Of a stretch of DNA of 64,000 nt, positions 33,001 to 43,601 are shown one piece after another. How positions within the stretch are numbered: position 1 is the first letter of the stretch; each line of letters begins with the position of its first letter. The DNA is from Podospora pseudoanserina. Lineage: Eukaryota; Ascomycota; Sordariomycetes; Sordariales; Podosporaceae. The notes beneath the pieces were generated by a model. It did no database searches. It saw only the letters and a list, made by a program, of their open reading frames with translations, and had not been told where the DNA came from. The stretch lies in the NCBI RefSeq assembly GCF_035222485.1, contig NC_085921.1, forward strand, positions 4,774,001 through 4,838,000, given 5' to 3'. A program made the translations under genes and the position numbers.

Positions 33001-33715
33001 GTCGAAGCGGCGATATCAGTAGAGATTCGTAATTCTCGAATACTTGTTGAATGGAGGCCATTATGCGCTGCCCGTAAATATCAAAGAAGTCCTTTTGGGT
33101 TGATGTGACGGCAATTAAGTGGCCTGGAAGCGAGAGACGAGCCCCAAAACGGCCAAGTGGAGGGGTGGACGCCAGCGCACACTGCTCGCACGCTACCCAT
33201 TGCCCATTTGTGCCTGCAACCTGCAACACATTGCACAGGCAGGGAAGCTTGGATGCCCTGCGTACCTACCTGACCAACGACATCATCCTCCATCTCCCAC
33301 ATCTTCCAATCACTCGCTGCCTCTCCCACCACGCGCTCAACACCGCCCGCGTGGACCAAACCCCAAACCCCAAATCCCAAACCCACTCCCCATAGTGTTC
33401 GCTCGTCTGATTAGCATCTACTCGATAGCGCCCAAGTCGCCTATTTGTCCGCCCTTTTACGGAATCGTCACAGTACGGAGCCTCCCAAGAGACGCGGCCT
33501 GCAGTTCGACAACCCAAATCTGTCTTAGACGCATTGCGATAGCCGCGAAAAGTCGAATAGTAAATCGTTGGGACCCATCCATAATGATTTGCTGGACCCT
33601 GCGAACTCTGAGCAGCTAAGACCCGCCCTGGCATGTGTGAGTGGTGGTCGAGATCGAGCCTCCGCCCTTCCTCCTCCACTCGACTCAACTCGCACCTACG
33701 CATGCTGCAGCAGAC
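30091..33715. other. 3.6-kb gene-poor region between NAT and VAC7
   Basis: This is the longest stretch without a supported gene. Frames on both strands are short, overlap each other (for example 31304-31678 plus versus 31538-31930 minus) and have no recognisable domain. The last 600-700 bp are pyrimidine-rich and probably form the promoter and long 5' leader of VAC7. I found no LTR-like repeats, tRNA or 5S signal. Confidence 0.5.
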
Positions 33716-36586
33716 ATGGACCCGTCGTCCAACAAGCCGACTGGCTCAGCAGAGGCCGACCGCTCCCAGTCAACCGGCAGTATCCCAACTGCCCTGCTCC
33801 ATCCCACGTTATCCCGCGAATCCACCTCGAGCACGGCAACCATAACCCCAAAGACCGACTCGTGGCCCTCGAAGTTGACTTCGCAGACCTCGCAGACCTC
33901 GACCACGTCCACCTCCTCTTCGGTTGCACCTTCACCTCTCCACTCGCGCGAGCCCTCTCCAACACGACCGCCGCGGCAGCAACGTACGAGCACCTCACGA
34001 GCGTCATCCATCAACCCCGGGCCCCGGTCGCGGAAAAACAGTGCTCAGGATCTAGGAAAACAAGCCAACCCGCCACCACCACCACCACCACCACCACCAC
34101 CCCCTACGACGAAAACCTTGTCCTCCTCCACGACGCCTACTCTTCTGCCCACTGTATCAGACCCAAGCTTCAATGCGGGTGCACCCGTCAAGTCACCCAC
34201 GTCCATGGAGCATATTCGAGAGTCACCCCGGTGGCCGGTATCCCCTAGGCTACGATCTCCTCCACCCATTCTCCACCAGCCAAACATCCCACCTCAGCGA
34301 CGATCAGAGCACGAAACACCTCTAATTGCTCTTCAGCGTGCGACCCCACCCCAGCCTCGATACCAGGAGCCTCAGTCAGACACCGATACCGACGACGCCC
34401 ACATGCCGTCTGGGTTACGAACCCCCGCTCGAGGTGGTGGAAGCAGCTCAGTCTTGGAGACTGTCCAGGAAGTTAGTCCACTGGGTTCGCCACTGGGAAC
34501 AGGAGAGTCACTGGAGGAAAAGATTGCTAGCAGCATGGCTTCTGAATCGTCACAGGCGGATCTGATTGGTCTCGGTCTATCCAAGGAAACAGTGGGTAGA
34601 TCCAACACTGGCCCGAACGACAGTGGTAGTGATAGTGGCAGCATCAAGGCCAGCCGACGGGGTGGATCTGGGATGCCACCGCCCCCTTTGACGACAAGGC
34701 AGTCGAGCACCTCGATCAACAAGCCGGGCTTGCCCAAGACCAAGACTGGCGACCTGCCATTGCAGAGTATGACGGTCGAGACGGAGACGGTTACCTCGAT
34801 TCCCCAAGCTGCGTTGGCCCCAAGTGTTGGCACCCAGGTGTCAAGTGCCAGTTTGCGGACAAAGGCCAGCAACGAGACGATACGACCGAGGAAGGAGAAA
34901 AAGAAGCCGCCACGGAAGCAAACCACTGTGACGGCGGTCAATGGTGAGAAACCACGTTCAGCTACATCCCCTAAATTACGACATCACATGTCCATGTATT
35001 CAGTTTCTTCTTATTCTATTACCGACAAGCGCCCGTCTCCCCCAAGCTCTTTCAGCTCTCACGAGAGCGTGATAACGGATGCCAAGCGGGAACCGGGAGG
35101 CAGGAGGCAGAGCCTAGTTTCTCAGATCAGCAGCATGAGCAACCTACTGACACGAACACGTGTAGCATCCTCCAAGGCCGATATCTTCGAGGCCAAGGTC
35201 GCAAGCGCCGTCGAGGAAGCAAACTCGTCCGATTCCGAAGAGACTTTTGTCTACGATTCTAACCCACCAGATGCCCGTGACCGACCGCCGAGATTTCATT
35301 CACGAACGCCGAGTGCGACATCCATGGTCAGCCAAATCGATCGGTCTGGGATGAGGTCCATCCACACCGTGATGGAGAGTTCTGGGCCTCAGATGGTTGT
35401 CAAGAAGAGCATGAAATTCGTCAACACTTACAACAGCAATGCAAATGACGGCATCTATGGCGACGATGATGGGAAGGGAACTGGCAGGAGCAATGCCGGT
35501 TCTGCCCGGGGAACTGCACGACATCACCATCATTTCGGCCGTTGGGGCCGTAACGGAGGCAGCAATGGTCACCCCTCATTGTTCGCCGAGCACTCGCCTT
35601 TCAGTAACGCTGCAGCTGTTGGGAACGGAGGCTCAAGACACTCTTCCAACCCTCCGAGTCCCCGCTACGCTAATGCTCGTAACTACTCAGCAGCAAATGG
35701 AAAGAGGTCGACACATCTATCAGCAGGGTATGATCTCGACGACAACACTACTGGCGCTGACGACGAGACAACACCCTTGGTTCAGTCCTCCACGATGCGA
35801 TCATCAAGGTCAGGCAGAAGCCGGAGGGGTCCTCACTCGCACTCATACCGGTCGATTGAGGCGCAACAATACAGGTCACCTCCCTCGGTCCTCAACCGGT
35901 TCGCGAGTTGTCTGGTCTTGACGGTCATGCTGTTGCTCATTGTCTCGGGCGCCATCGGTTTCATGTTTGCGACATCACAACCTCTCACCAATGTTCAGCT
36001 CACCAATATGAGCCATATTGTGGCCAGCCAACAGGAGCTTATGCTCGATCTTACCATCAAAGCCCATAACCCCAACGTCGTGGTTGTAGCTGTAGATTCT
36101 TGCAACATCGAGGTCTTCGCCAAGTCGCCACGCGGAATGTCGGATTCAGAGTGGTGGCGCCATACCCATCCCGGCGAGGTTGGACCACCACCCATCAAGA
36201 GACCCGAAGGCGAAATGTTGGCGATGGAGGCCGACGATGATGATGATTCGGCGCCTAACCTGCACCTCGGCACCATCACTGGATTCGAGAGTCCCCTGAC
36301 TTTCGAGGGTTCTTTCTTCAACCAGGGCGATTCGTACTCGACTGGCGAGGTCCGCCTGAAAGATCCTGGCAACGTCACCAAACCTGGTGGTCCCGAGCGA
36401 TGGGAGCGGGTCCTGGAGGACGAGTTCACGTTGATTTTGAAGGGCGTCATCACATACACTCTTCCCCTGAGCCAACGGGAGCGAAAGGCCACCATCACTG
36501 CGAAGAAGATTATCAGACCAAACTCGGCCGACGACCCTGCGGTCCAACCCGACGACGGGGAGGTTACCATCTCACTTATACCTTAA
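33716..36586 (+). CDS. VAC7: Vac7-like vacuolar regulator of PI(3,5)P2 synthesis
   Basis: A single-exon gene of 956 aa. The first 725 residues are long, disordered and rich in Ser/Thr/Pro. They include a poly-Pro tract from a CCA repeat and conserved blocks such as KRPSPPSSFSSHESVITDAK and ETFVYDSNPP. One membrane span (LVLTVMLLLIVSGAIGFMF) lies at about 730-752. A lumenal C-terminal domain with the LEA-2-like pattern (LTNVQLTNM, LDLTIKAHNPNVVVV) carries an acidic insertion EADDDDDS. This order is that of yeast Vac7, a vacuole membrane protein that activates the Fab1 PI3P 5-kinase with Vac14 and Fig4. I start at the ATG at 33716 (MDPSSNKPTG) because the longer frame starts at a non-ATG codon. 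Length is somewhat below yeast Vac7 (1165 aa). Confidence 0.88.
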   Translation: MDPSSNKPTGSAEADRSQSTGSIPTALLHPTLSRESTSSTATITPKTDSWPSKLTSQTSQTSTTSTSSSVAPSPLHSREPSPTRPPRQQRTSTSRASSINPGPRSRKNSAQDLGKQANPPPPPPPPPPPPTTKTLSSSTTPTLLPTVSDPSFNAGAPVKSPTSMEHIRESPRWPVSPRLRSPPPILHQPNIPPQRRSEHETPLIALQRATPPQPRYQEPQSDTDTDDAHMPSGLRTPARGGGSSSVLETVQEVSPLGSPLGTGESLEEKIASSMASESSQADLIGLGLSKETVGRSNTGPNDSGSDSGSIKASRRGGSGMPPPPLTTRQSSTSINKPGLPKTKTGDLPLQSMTVETETVTSIPQAALAPSVGTQVSSASLRTKASNETIRPRKEKKKPPRKQTTVTAVNGEKPRSATSPKLRHHMSMYSVSSYSITDKRPSPPSSFSSHESVITDAKREPGGRRQSLVSQISSMSNLLTRTRVASSKADIFEAKVASAVEEANSSDSEETFVYDSNPPDARDRPPRFHSRTPSATSMVSQIDRSGMRSIHTVMESSGPQMVVKKSMKFVNTYNSNANDGIYGDDDGKGTGRSNAGSARGTARHHHHFGRWGRNGGSNGHPSLFAEHSPFSNAAAVGNGGSRHSSNPPSPRYANARNYSAANGKRSTHLSAGYDLDDNTTGADDETTPLVQSSTMRSSRSGRSRRGPHSHSYRSIEAQQYRSPPSVLNRFASCLVLTVMLLLIVSGAIGFMFATSQPLTNVQLTNMSHIVASQQELMLDLTIKAHNPNVVVVAVDSCNIEVFAKSPRGMSDSEWWRHTHPGEVGPPPIKRPEGEMLAMEADDDDDSAPNLHLGTITGFESPLTFEGSFFNQGDSYSTGEVRLKDPGNVTKPGGPERWERVLEDEFTLILKGVITYTLPLSQRERKATITAKKIIRPNSADDPAVQPDDGEVTISLIP
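34073..34102 (+). repeat. (CCA)n trinucleotide repeat encoding poly-Pro in VAC7
   Basis: About ten CCA/CAC units in the frame of the VAC7 gene give a run of about twelve prolines. It lies in the disordered N-terminal region, where length variation would be tolerated. Confidence 0.9.
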
Positions 36587-37918
36587 TAATTGGCACTGGC
36601 TTCGGCCGTGCGTCCAGCGACTGCAGATAAATTTCCTTTTTTACTTTATGTGAATGACTCTCTTTTTTTCACGAAGACAAAGACATACCTATTTTATTCT
36701 CTTACACTTTTCATTCTCCCTTCGGTGGCAATTGGTTACATGTGTATATTTCTGGGGCTTGTGTGTTTGTGTGATGAAGCGTTGCATGGCATTATGGACT
36801 AAGATATATTCCCCCGGGAGAACATGGGCTGGTAAAGAGGCAAAGCAAACTGGGCGTTGGTTGGATTGGTATACAAAAATTCAAAACTCACATCACAAAC
36901 AAATTGAGCAATCAAAGACCGGCATTATAAAAAAAGGAAAAGACGGGACTGTACAGAGTTTCTCCATCATTGGTAGTTTAGGGGGAACCTAATACGTAAT
37001 GATGGTGAGATGGATGGTGGAGGGCATGTGGTCTGAAGGATAAGTGCTGGAGGTGTTTCTGTTGGGACCGGCAGAATAGACTTGGGGGGGGGGGGGCTTG
37101 AGGGGACTTTTGTGAGGGTTGAGTGTGATAACAGATATCTGTGAGAGCGAAAGACACTCTTATAGGAACAAGATTTTGATGAATATCACATAAACTTGAT
37201 GTCACTATTGCCACCATATCTTTAAAGGTGATGTGGCTTTTGAGCAGCAAAGGGGAATGCATGTGCACACAGCAGCCGTTACCTTCGGGTCAAGTTCTTT
37301 ATACATTGCATGATATCAATATAAGCACATTCTATTGTCGTTGTCAAGTGTGTAAACAAGAAAGACGCTCAACAAAGTTCAGGCTTTCGCTTACGATCTA
37401 TCATCATTGAGCAACAACCTCAAAACATAATTCTCATCATAACCCCTACCCTGCTATGTTCGCCTCATGCTCACAAATGAAACGTTCATCTCTGTCTATT
37501 CCCACCAAAGCATACAAACGTCCCCCTTCTTCAACCATAGCCACCCAAGATGAACTTCAACTCCCCCACAAACAAAACTACACACTCAAAAAGAAACTCA
37601 ACAAAGACCAAAGCAAAACAAAAGCCACAACAGATCATTATATATACCTAATTAACCACCCTCCCATCCCATCATCCCTCCCAGTAGTATTCCCAGTTTA
37701 ATTTGATCATTTCGTTTCTGTGTCTTCATCTTCATCGGAAATATACCCGTACGTACGTTGTTCATCAGTAGTTTAGCCCATTCCCGTATTTCATCTTTTA
37801 TAGCCCCCCTTCACCCCCTCACACACCATCCATTTATCCTGCCCACCTCTCCATCCCGCTGTCCAACACACCGTCTCTCATCATAAAACTCTAATTCGTT
37901 AAAAGAAGAAGACGTGAA
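36587..37918. other. Convergent 3' intergenic region with poly-G run
   Basis: This 1.3-kb region lies between VAC7 and the coiled-coil gene, which converge. A run of 13 G residues occurs at 37084-37096. The stretch from 37500 to 37700 is rich in A and C. No coding sequence is supported. Confidence 0.5.
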
Positions 37919-39960
37919 CTACTCCCTAATCGTCTCGGCCGTCCCAACAGCTTGCTCATCCTTCTTCACAAACGCGCTCGTCGCCCATCCCATCCAGCTG
38001 TTCCTCTTGTTCGCCCTCTCGGCCGCTGCTTGAGCCTCGGCATTCTCCTGCACGAGCCTCAACGGCCTGGGCTTGTTGCCCCCAAACGTCGTCTTCTCCT
38101 TCTCGTGCTGGCTTCTGGGAGGGGAGCTATGGCTGGAGACGAAATCCCGTTCGAGAATCGAGTCCCCGCTCGTGCTGCTTGTTTCGCTTCGCATGCCCGG
38201 AAAGTTGCCCGCCGAAGCGGGAGGGGCACCGGTCGTGGAGTGGGCGCTTTGAGGGCCGTTGCCGCTGGTGCTGCCGCTCATGCTGGAGCGGTTGCCTGCT
38301 CCCTGGGGCGCCCAGAAGGTCTGGGAGGATCGGAGGGATGGGGAAAGCGGACCGTCAACGGCGGAAGGGCCCTTGTACATGGCGTTTACGAGCGAGGCGG
38401 CGCCGACAGAGGTGTACTGATCGCTCATGGGCCTAGCACGGCGAGTCGAGGTGTTACGGGTCAGGCCGATGGGGATGCTGGGCGCCGTTTCAGGGTTGGA
38501 GACGTCGGTGCTGGCCGAGGGCATGAAGCTCATGGGGCGGGGCTTGGGGCGGACGCCGCCGCCGATGCTCATCGTCTTGGCGCGCTGGAGGAGGGACGGT
38601 CCAGGTGGAGGGGCTGCCTGCTTGGGGGTGGGGGGCGGGGGAGTTCCTTGTTGGTGTTTGCGTTTGTGTTGCCCTTGAAATCGCTGCTCTGGTCGAGGAT
38701 GTGCTCGAATCCTTGGTGCTGCAACAGACGCTCAATGATCTTGTTGATGTAAAGAGTCAGAGCCTTATTTTGGTCTTTAACCGACTTGATCTCCGCCTCT
38801 AGGCGCCTCTGAGTCTCGAGCTCCTGTTCGTTTGGGGGGTCGCTTTCGGCAGCGCCGTTGAGCTCATCGGCCAAGCTGGCTCCGTTGGATCTGCCTTCCA
38901 GGGCAGCGAGAGCGTCTTGGTTCGCCGAGGCGTGACCGAGATAGCTGAAATCGTTCGTTCCAAAGTCGCCCTTGAGAGTCCGGTCTTGGAGAAGCAGCTG
39001 ATAACTTTCGTTGTCTTCCATCAACCTAGCGTTGGCCACACGGGCCTCCATGAGCTGGCGCTCAACTTCCTGAAGACGGCCACCGCCCTGGTTTTGCGAC
39101 TCGACAAGCTTGATCTGTGCCTCGGCCAACTCGAGTCTGAGAGATTCAATCAGCTTGTCCTTTTGTAGCAACAACTTGGAGTTGTTGCGTGAATCGCTGC
39201 GGTGGATGGACGAAGGGGGCGCAAAGCTTCCATTTTCGATGCTGGGCGAGTTGGTCACGGCTGTGTTTGGGTATCAGTATATTTTCCACGCGCAAACCAG
39301 ACCACAAAAACACTCACATTGCCGCGTCGGCCTGTCCTCGTCCAGGTTCCTCTGCGCGAGGCTGTCTTTGAGGCGCTGAATCACGGTCTGCATCTCCTCC
39401 TCGCGGTTGGCCATCTCCTCCTTCTCCTTCATCATGCCACTCCGCTCAGCCTCGTAGATGTTCTCCATCTCGCGCATCTGGCGGGCAGTCTCGCGCTTCT
39501 CATTGGTGAGTGTCTCGATCTGCTCTTCTTGTTCGTGAACCCTCTCCTCAAGCTTCGCCTGCTCCCTGTGCGCCTCGTCCAGCTTGTCCTGAAGAATCTC
39601 AACCTGACGCTTGGTTGACTCGGCCGAGCTCTCGGCCCTCTCCAGTCGCGTCTTCAAGTCGTCGATGATGGCCACGGTCTCGGCGCGGATGGCCTCATCA
39701 CGCTCGGCGTCGGCTGGGCTACCGCTCCTGCCATTGCTAGAGATGCCGTTGAGAAGGGACTGGCGCCTTTCGTGGGCGGCCGCACGTGCGGAGACAGGTG
39801 TCCCGGTGCGTGAAGGACGGGCGCTGCGTGCTGCGGCGGCGGGTGTGGTGCCAGACGTGCTGGAGGTGGTAGGAGTTGATGATCTCGCACTCGGGCGCTG
39901 CGGAGTTCCAGTGGGTGTCTCGCGACCAGTCGCCGGAGGCTTCTTGACGACGGCAGCCAT
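37919..39960 (-). CDS. Coiled-coil protein with frame change in a poly-C tract (function unknown)
   Basis: Exon 1 is 39960-39318 and the rest runs 39260-37919, with a GTGAGT/CACAG intron between. The N terminus is Ser/Thr/Ala/Pro-rich and basic. Coiled coils follow: LKTRLERAESSAESTKRQVE to IYEAERSGMMKEKEEM, then ESLRLELAEAQIKLVE and ETQRRLEAEIKSVKDQNKAL. The C terminus is Ser/Pro-rich and ends KRNSWMGWATSAFVKKDEQA. The frame is broken near 38610-38645: the conserved INKIIERLLQHQGFEHILD block is in one frame, while PGPSLLQRAKT and everything after it is in another. The join falls in C5-G-C6-A-C5 (minus strand), where one missing C would restore 661 aa. No usable GT donor lies between; a short GC-AG intron is possible but poor. 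A homopolymer sequencing error is most likely. The protein looks like a cytoskeletal or scaffold coiled-coil protein; I cannot name it. Confidence 0.75.
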
Positions 39961-41659
39961 GGCGGTAGGTAGGTTGGTTTTATGAAATGTAGTATAGGTT
40001 CCTTTGTTGCGGTGAGTCTAGCGATACTCTGCCACTACTATGCAAAAAAGAAAGAACCCAAGATGCAGAGCGAAAAGGTCAGGTAACGAGCGCAAAGTCG
40101 ATAGGCTGAAAGAGGGGCTCGAAGACTCTTTTTGGGGCGGTGAGGAGGAAGAGAAACTCGACGTTTCACCTCCAGTTCGGACGTTATGTTTGTGAAGGGG
40201 GGGACGACCCCGGACAACAGCTGAGAGAGGATATTTGCCGACCCACTTGCCTTGTCGGGCGTTCTAGCGCTGTTATTAGTGGCGTTTGGGGGACCCTTGG
40301 TCACTGGGCTTCTTGACTCTCTAGCGACTTATTCTGAGCTGGTCGACTCTTTTCAAGGCTTTCTGCTGGATATCGTAGTATCGATCAAGGTTTGACAACA
40401 GGTTGTGCTTGTTTGCGCTGGCAGCCTCGACAGGTCGAGTGATAGGAATGGATTTGTTGGCTGGGACCTGCCTGGACTGGTTGCTGGGGTCTCTCAGAGC
40501 ATGCCGACCTCCTATGCAGTTCGTCTGTTGCTAGGTATACATATGCACCTCGGCCACGAGACCAAAGCGCTAACTATTCAAGCCCTCAAGTGATGTGACT
40601 TGCAGGAGGCAAGTCATAATAAGCAGGTGTGTGTGGGAGAGCTACTAGCAGTAAGGTAGCACGCCGGCCTCTTGATGGGATTCCACCCAAAGAGCTGTCT
40701 TCATCTTCTTTGTCGACTTGAGAACACGAGCACAAATACTCCACCAGCCTTAACAAGACAAGAGACCCGGGAAGCAATTACGGCTTTAAAACCTTGTTTA
40801 TCATGCACCGACAGCGGTCTCACCTCTTCCATGTTTGCTGCGAGGTAAAGTGGTCGGGGACTCGCTGAAATGAGCAACCCGCCCCGCGTTAGCTGTTCAT
40901 GCAGCGATTGCCTGGTCTCTTGATCCTCGTCGGTCGTTATGAGTCCGGGGCACGTGGAGAATGGAGAACCATAATGAGCAAACCAACAACTCAAGCGCCC
41001 TGAAACAATGGGTAGCTCATCGACAGTCTCATTAATCCTCTAAGTGTCCTTTACCTGTGTATTTGCCTCCTTACGTGGTCATGAACATCGGCCGTGGCCA
41101 ACAAAGGAAGCAGGCTTCAGATTCCGCCCTCGGGTTCCGCATCATGTTTTAATTAAAACAATTCGACCTTTCAATGCGCTCTCTCCAAACCTACCGCGCA
41201 TAGGGAGCTGTCAGTGGTCGATCTGGCATGGATCTTCCCTTCCGATCCCGATAACCCGAAGGGTGTCAACCGGATGCTTATGCCAGCTGTGAGGTGTCTT
41301 CTTACCACCTGGTCAAACGTAGCTCAACATCTGGGTTGTTGGCTTACACTGGGAGGCAAACCATGGAGGATTCCAACTGACAAATCGAGAACACCGACTT
41401 TGTTCAGAGGCAACGCAGCGAAGCTGATTTAGTCACCACGACTGGGCAACACTAATCACTAAAACAAAGAGATGGCAACGAGAGGTCATGTATTACGACT
41501 ATCTATTGGAGCCATCAATCCAGGGCAAGCCCTGACCAACCATGGCCATCAAAATCACTTCTTGAGCCGAGCAGAGCCCGGTGTGTGACTTGCCGGAGTT
41601 GAGAACCTGAACGCCGTGCCAAATGCCAACTCTTTCCCTGTCTTTTTCAGGTTGGCTCT
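39961..41659. other. 1.7-kb intergenic region
   Basis: Both flanking genes are on the minus strand. The region holds the promoter of the coiled-coil gene and the 3' end of RPL30. A small minus-strand frame at 40038-40304 lies in the presumed leader and has no recognisable features. No gene is called. Confidence 0.5.
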
Positions 41660-42250
41660 TTAGGCAGTCTGGTCAGCCAGAATGTCGGAGTCACCAGCGT
41701 CGAGGATGGCCATGGTGGAGCACTTGAAGAGCTTGCCAAGAGCGGTACCAAGCTCAATCTGTAAGGGAGGGAGGTTCGTTAGCACTTGATCTTGTACCCT
41801 CCAAAGCCTATAGCAGACTTCTTCTCTGGGTGGACCGTTTGACAACGTGGTGTCTTCACGGCCAAGAACAAACATCCAGGATTGATGCCCGGTGTTTTTT
41901 CTGGTTGCAGAGTCTACGCGACTGTCGGGATTCAACTTACGTTGGTGCCGTTGTAGTGGTGGACTGAGGTCTTGCTCATCATGGAGTAGTACTCGAGCTC
42001 AGACTTGCGGAGAGGAGGGGTGTTGGCAGCGATGAGGATCAACTTGGCCTTCCCGGTGCGGAGGGCCTTGAGGGTCGATCTGTATCCAAGGACGACCTTG
42101 CCTGTAAACCGCCACCGTTAGTGATTTTTTCGCCATCAAAATTGAGGCTCTCGCGAGCAGCTCAGCGGCCACAAACGTACCAGACTTCATAACAAGGGCC
42201 AGCTTGGCGCCGATGGACTGAGCGTCCGACTTAGACTTCTTGGGGGCCAT
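41660..42250 (-). CDS. RPL30: 60S ribosomal protein L30 (eL30)
   Basis: Three exons on the minus strand, 42250-42181, 42101-41941 and 41758-41660, give 109 aa, close to the usual length (105-115). Diagnostic motifs are [55 protein letters not shown] and VHHYNGTN. The end reads [17 protein letters not shown]. The L7Ae/L30e fold binds kink-turn RNA in the large subunit. In budding yeast L30 represses splicing of its own transcript through a kink-turn at the first donor; whether that operates here is not visible. Its start faces RPL10 across 375 bp. Confidence 0.96.
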
Positions 42251-42625
42251 TGCGACGGTTGGGATGGTTTAACAGAGATAGAAGTTGGCCTCGAAGGTTG
42301 GTGTTGTCCTTGTCTTTGGCAGGAAGCGTCGTCGGGTTGCAGAAAAAAAGTCCAAGTCAAGTTTTCCAGAAAGTTTGGAAATCTCCAAATCCCAAGCAAA
42401 CGTGGGGTCGGCTCTGATTGGCTGCGTACAGTGGACCGGATTTTCCTTGTGCCCTAACAGCTCCACTTTTACGTGATCAGCTCAGCCGGCAGGAAAATGA
42501 GCCCGCGATTGGTAATCGAAGGCGAATTTGAATGTGGTCAAAATACAGAGGCTTCCCACTTGTCCCTCTCGCACCCCAACACCCAGCGACACCCACACCC
42601 AGCGACATCGCGAGAATCAGTCAAG
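42251..42625. promoter_or_regulatory. Bidirectional ribosomal-protein promoter (RPL30/RPL10)
   Basis: A 375-bp intergenic region separates two head-to-head ribosomal-protein genes. It contains a telobox-like CCCTAAC at 42452-42458, pyrimidine-rich leaders on both sides, and a short direct repeat (ACACCCAGCGAC, 42580-42591 and again at about 42594) just before the RPL10 start. Co-regulation is inferred from the arrangement. Confidence 0.55.
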
Positions 42626-43601
42626 ATGGCCCGCCGTCCCGCCAGATGCTACCGGTACTGCAAGAACAAGGTAAGTTTGCGATAATTTGAGATGTTGAAG
42701 TTTTGAACCTTTGGAAGGAGTCGGTCGGCATTTTCGTTTCGGGATTTGTGGGCGGAAAAATGGACGATGGACCATGGGCATGACGGAGGACCGAGCAGAA
42801 AGAGGAGGATTCACGACAACGAAGGACACCGACGACGACAATGACGACAATAACAACGACAACAACAACGGGGTTCTGACTGTATTGTGCTCGTCTTTGA
42901 ACAAGATGCTGACCTCATTTCTTTGATAGCCGTACCCTAAGTCGCGCTTCAACCGCGGTGTCCCCGACCCCAAGATTCGCATCTTCGATCTTGGCCGCAA
43001 GCGTGCCACCGTCGATGACTTCCCTCTCTGCATCCACCTCGTTTCCAACGAGTTGGAACAGCTGAGCTCTGAGGCCCTTGAAGCCGCCCGTATCTGCGCC
43101 AACAAGTACCTCGTCAAGCTTGCCGGCAAGGAAGGGTTCCACCTCCGTGTCCGTGCCCACCCCTACCATGTCGTCCGTATCAACAAGATGTTGTCCTGCG
43201 CCGGTGCCGATAGACTTCAGACTGGTATGCGTGGTGCCTGGGGTAAGCCCAACGGCACTGTCGCCCGTGTCAACATTGGCCAGATCATCTTGAGCGTCCG
43301 CACCCGTGACTCTAGTAAGTTTTTCCGGACCATGTTCTGTAACCACCGCGGATGCTAACCGCTGTCTTCAGACCGTGCTATCGCTCTCGAGGCTCTCCGC
43401 CGCTCCCAGTACAAGTTCCCCGGTCGCCAAAAGATCATTATCTCCAAGAACTGGGGCTTCACCCCCCTCCGCCGCGAGGAGTACCTCGAGGCCAAGGCCG
43501 CCGGCCGCGTCAAGGTCGATGGTGCTTATGTTCAGTTCTTGTCCAACAAGGGCAACCTCGCTCAGAACATGAAGCGCTTCCCTGATGCCTTCACTGCCTA
43601 A
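42626..43601 (+). CDS. RPL10: 60S ribosomal protein L10 (uL16)
   Basis: Exons 42626-42670, 42930-43314 and 43372-43601 give 219 aa, the standard fungal length. Motifs include [22 protein letters not shown] at the first splice, [36 protein letters not shown] and [16 protein letters not shown]. uL16 sits near the peptidyl-transferase centre and is loaded late, at the 60S quality-control step involving Sqt1, Lsg1 and Nmd3. The first intron is unusually long for this window (259 bp). It begins after only 15 codons, a pattern common in ribosomal-protein genes where the first intron carries expression signals. The intron includes a GAC/AAC-rich purine stretch at 42820-42870. Confidence 0.96.

Noticed and set aside
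33119-33619. 166-codon plus-strand frame before VAC7
   Set aside because: It lies in a pyrimidine-rich leader, has no recognisable sequence and is better read as promoter or UTR.
42671-42929. Intronic snoRNA in RPL10
   Set aside because: No clear C box and D box pair was found by eye. It is kept only as a point to test.
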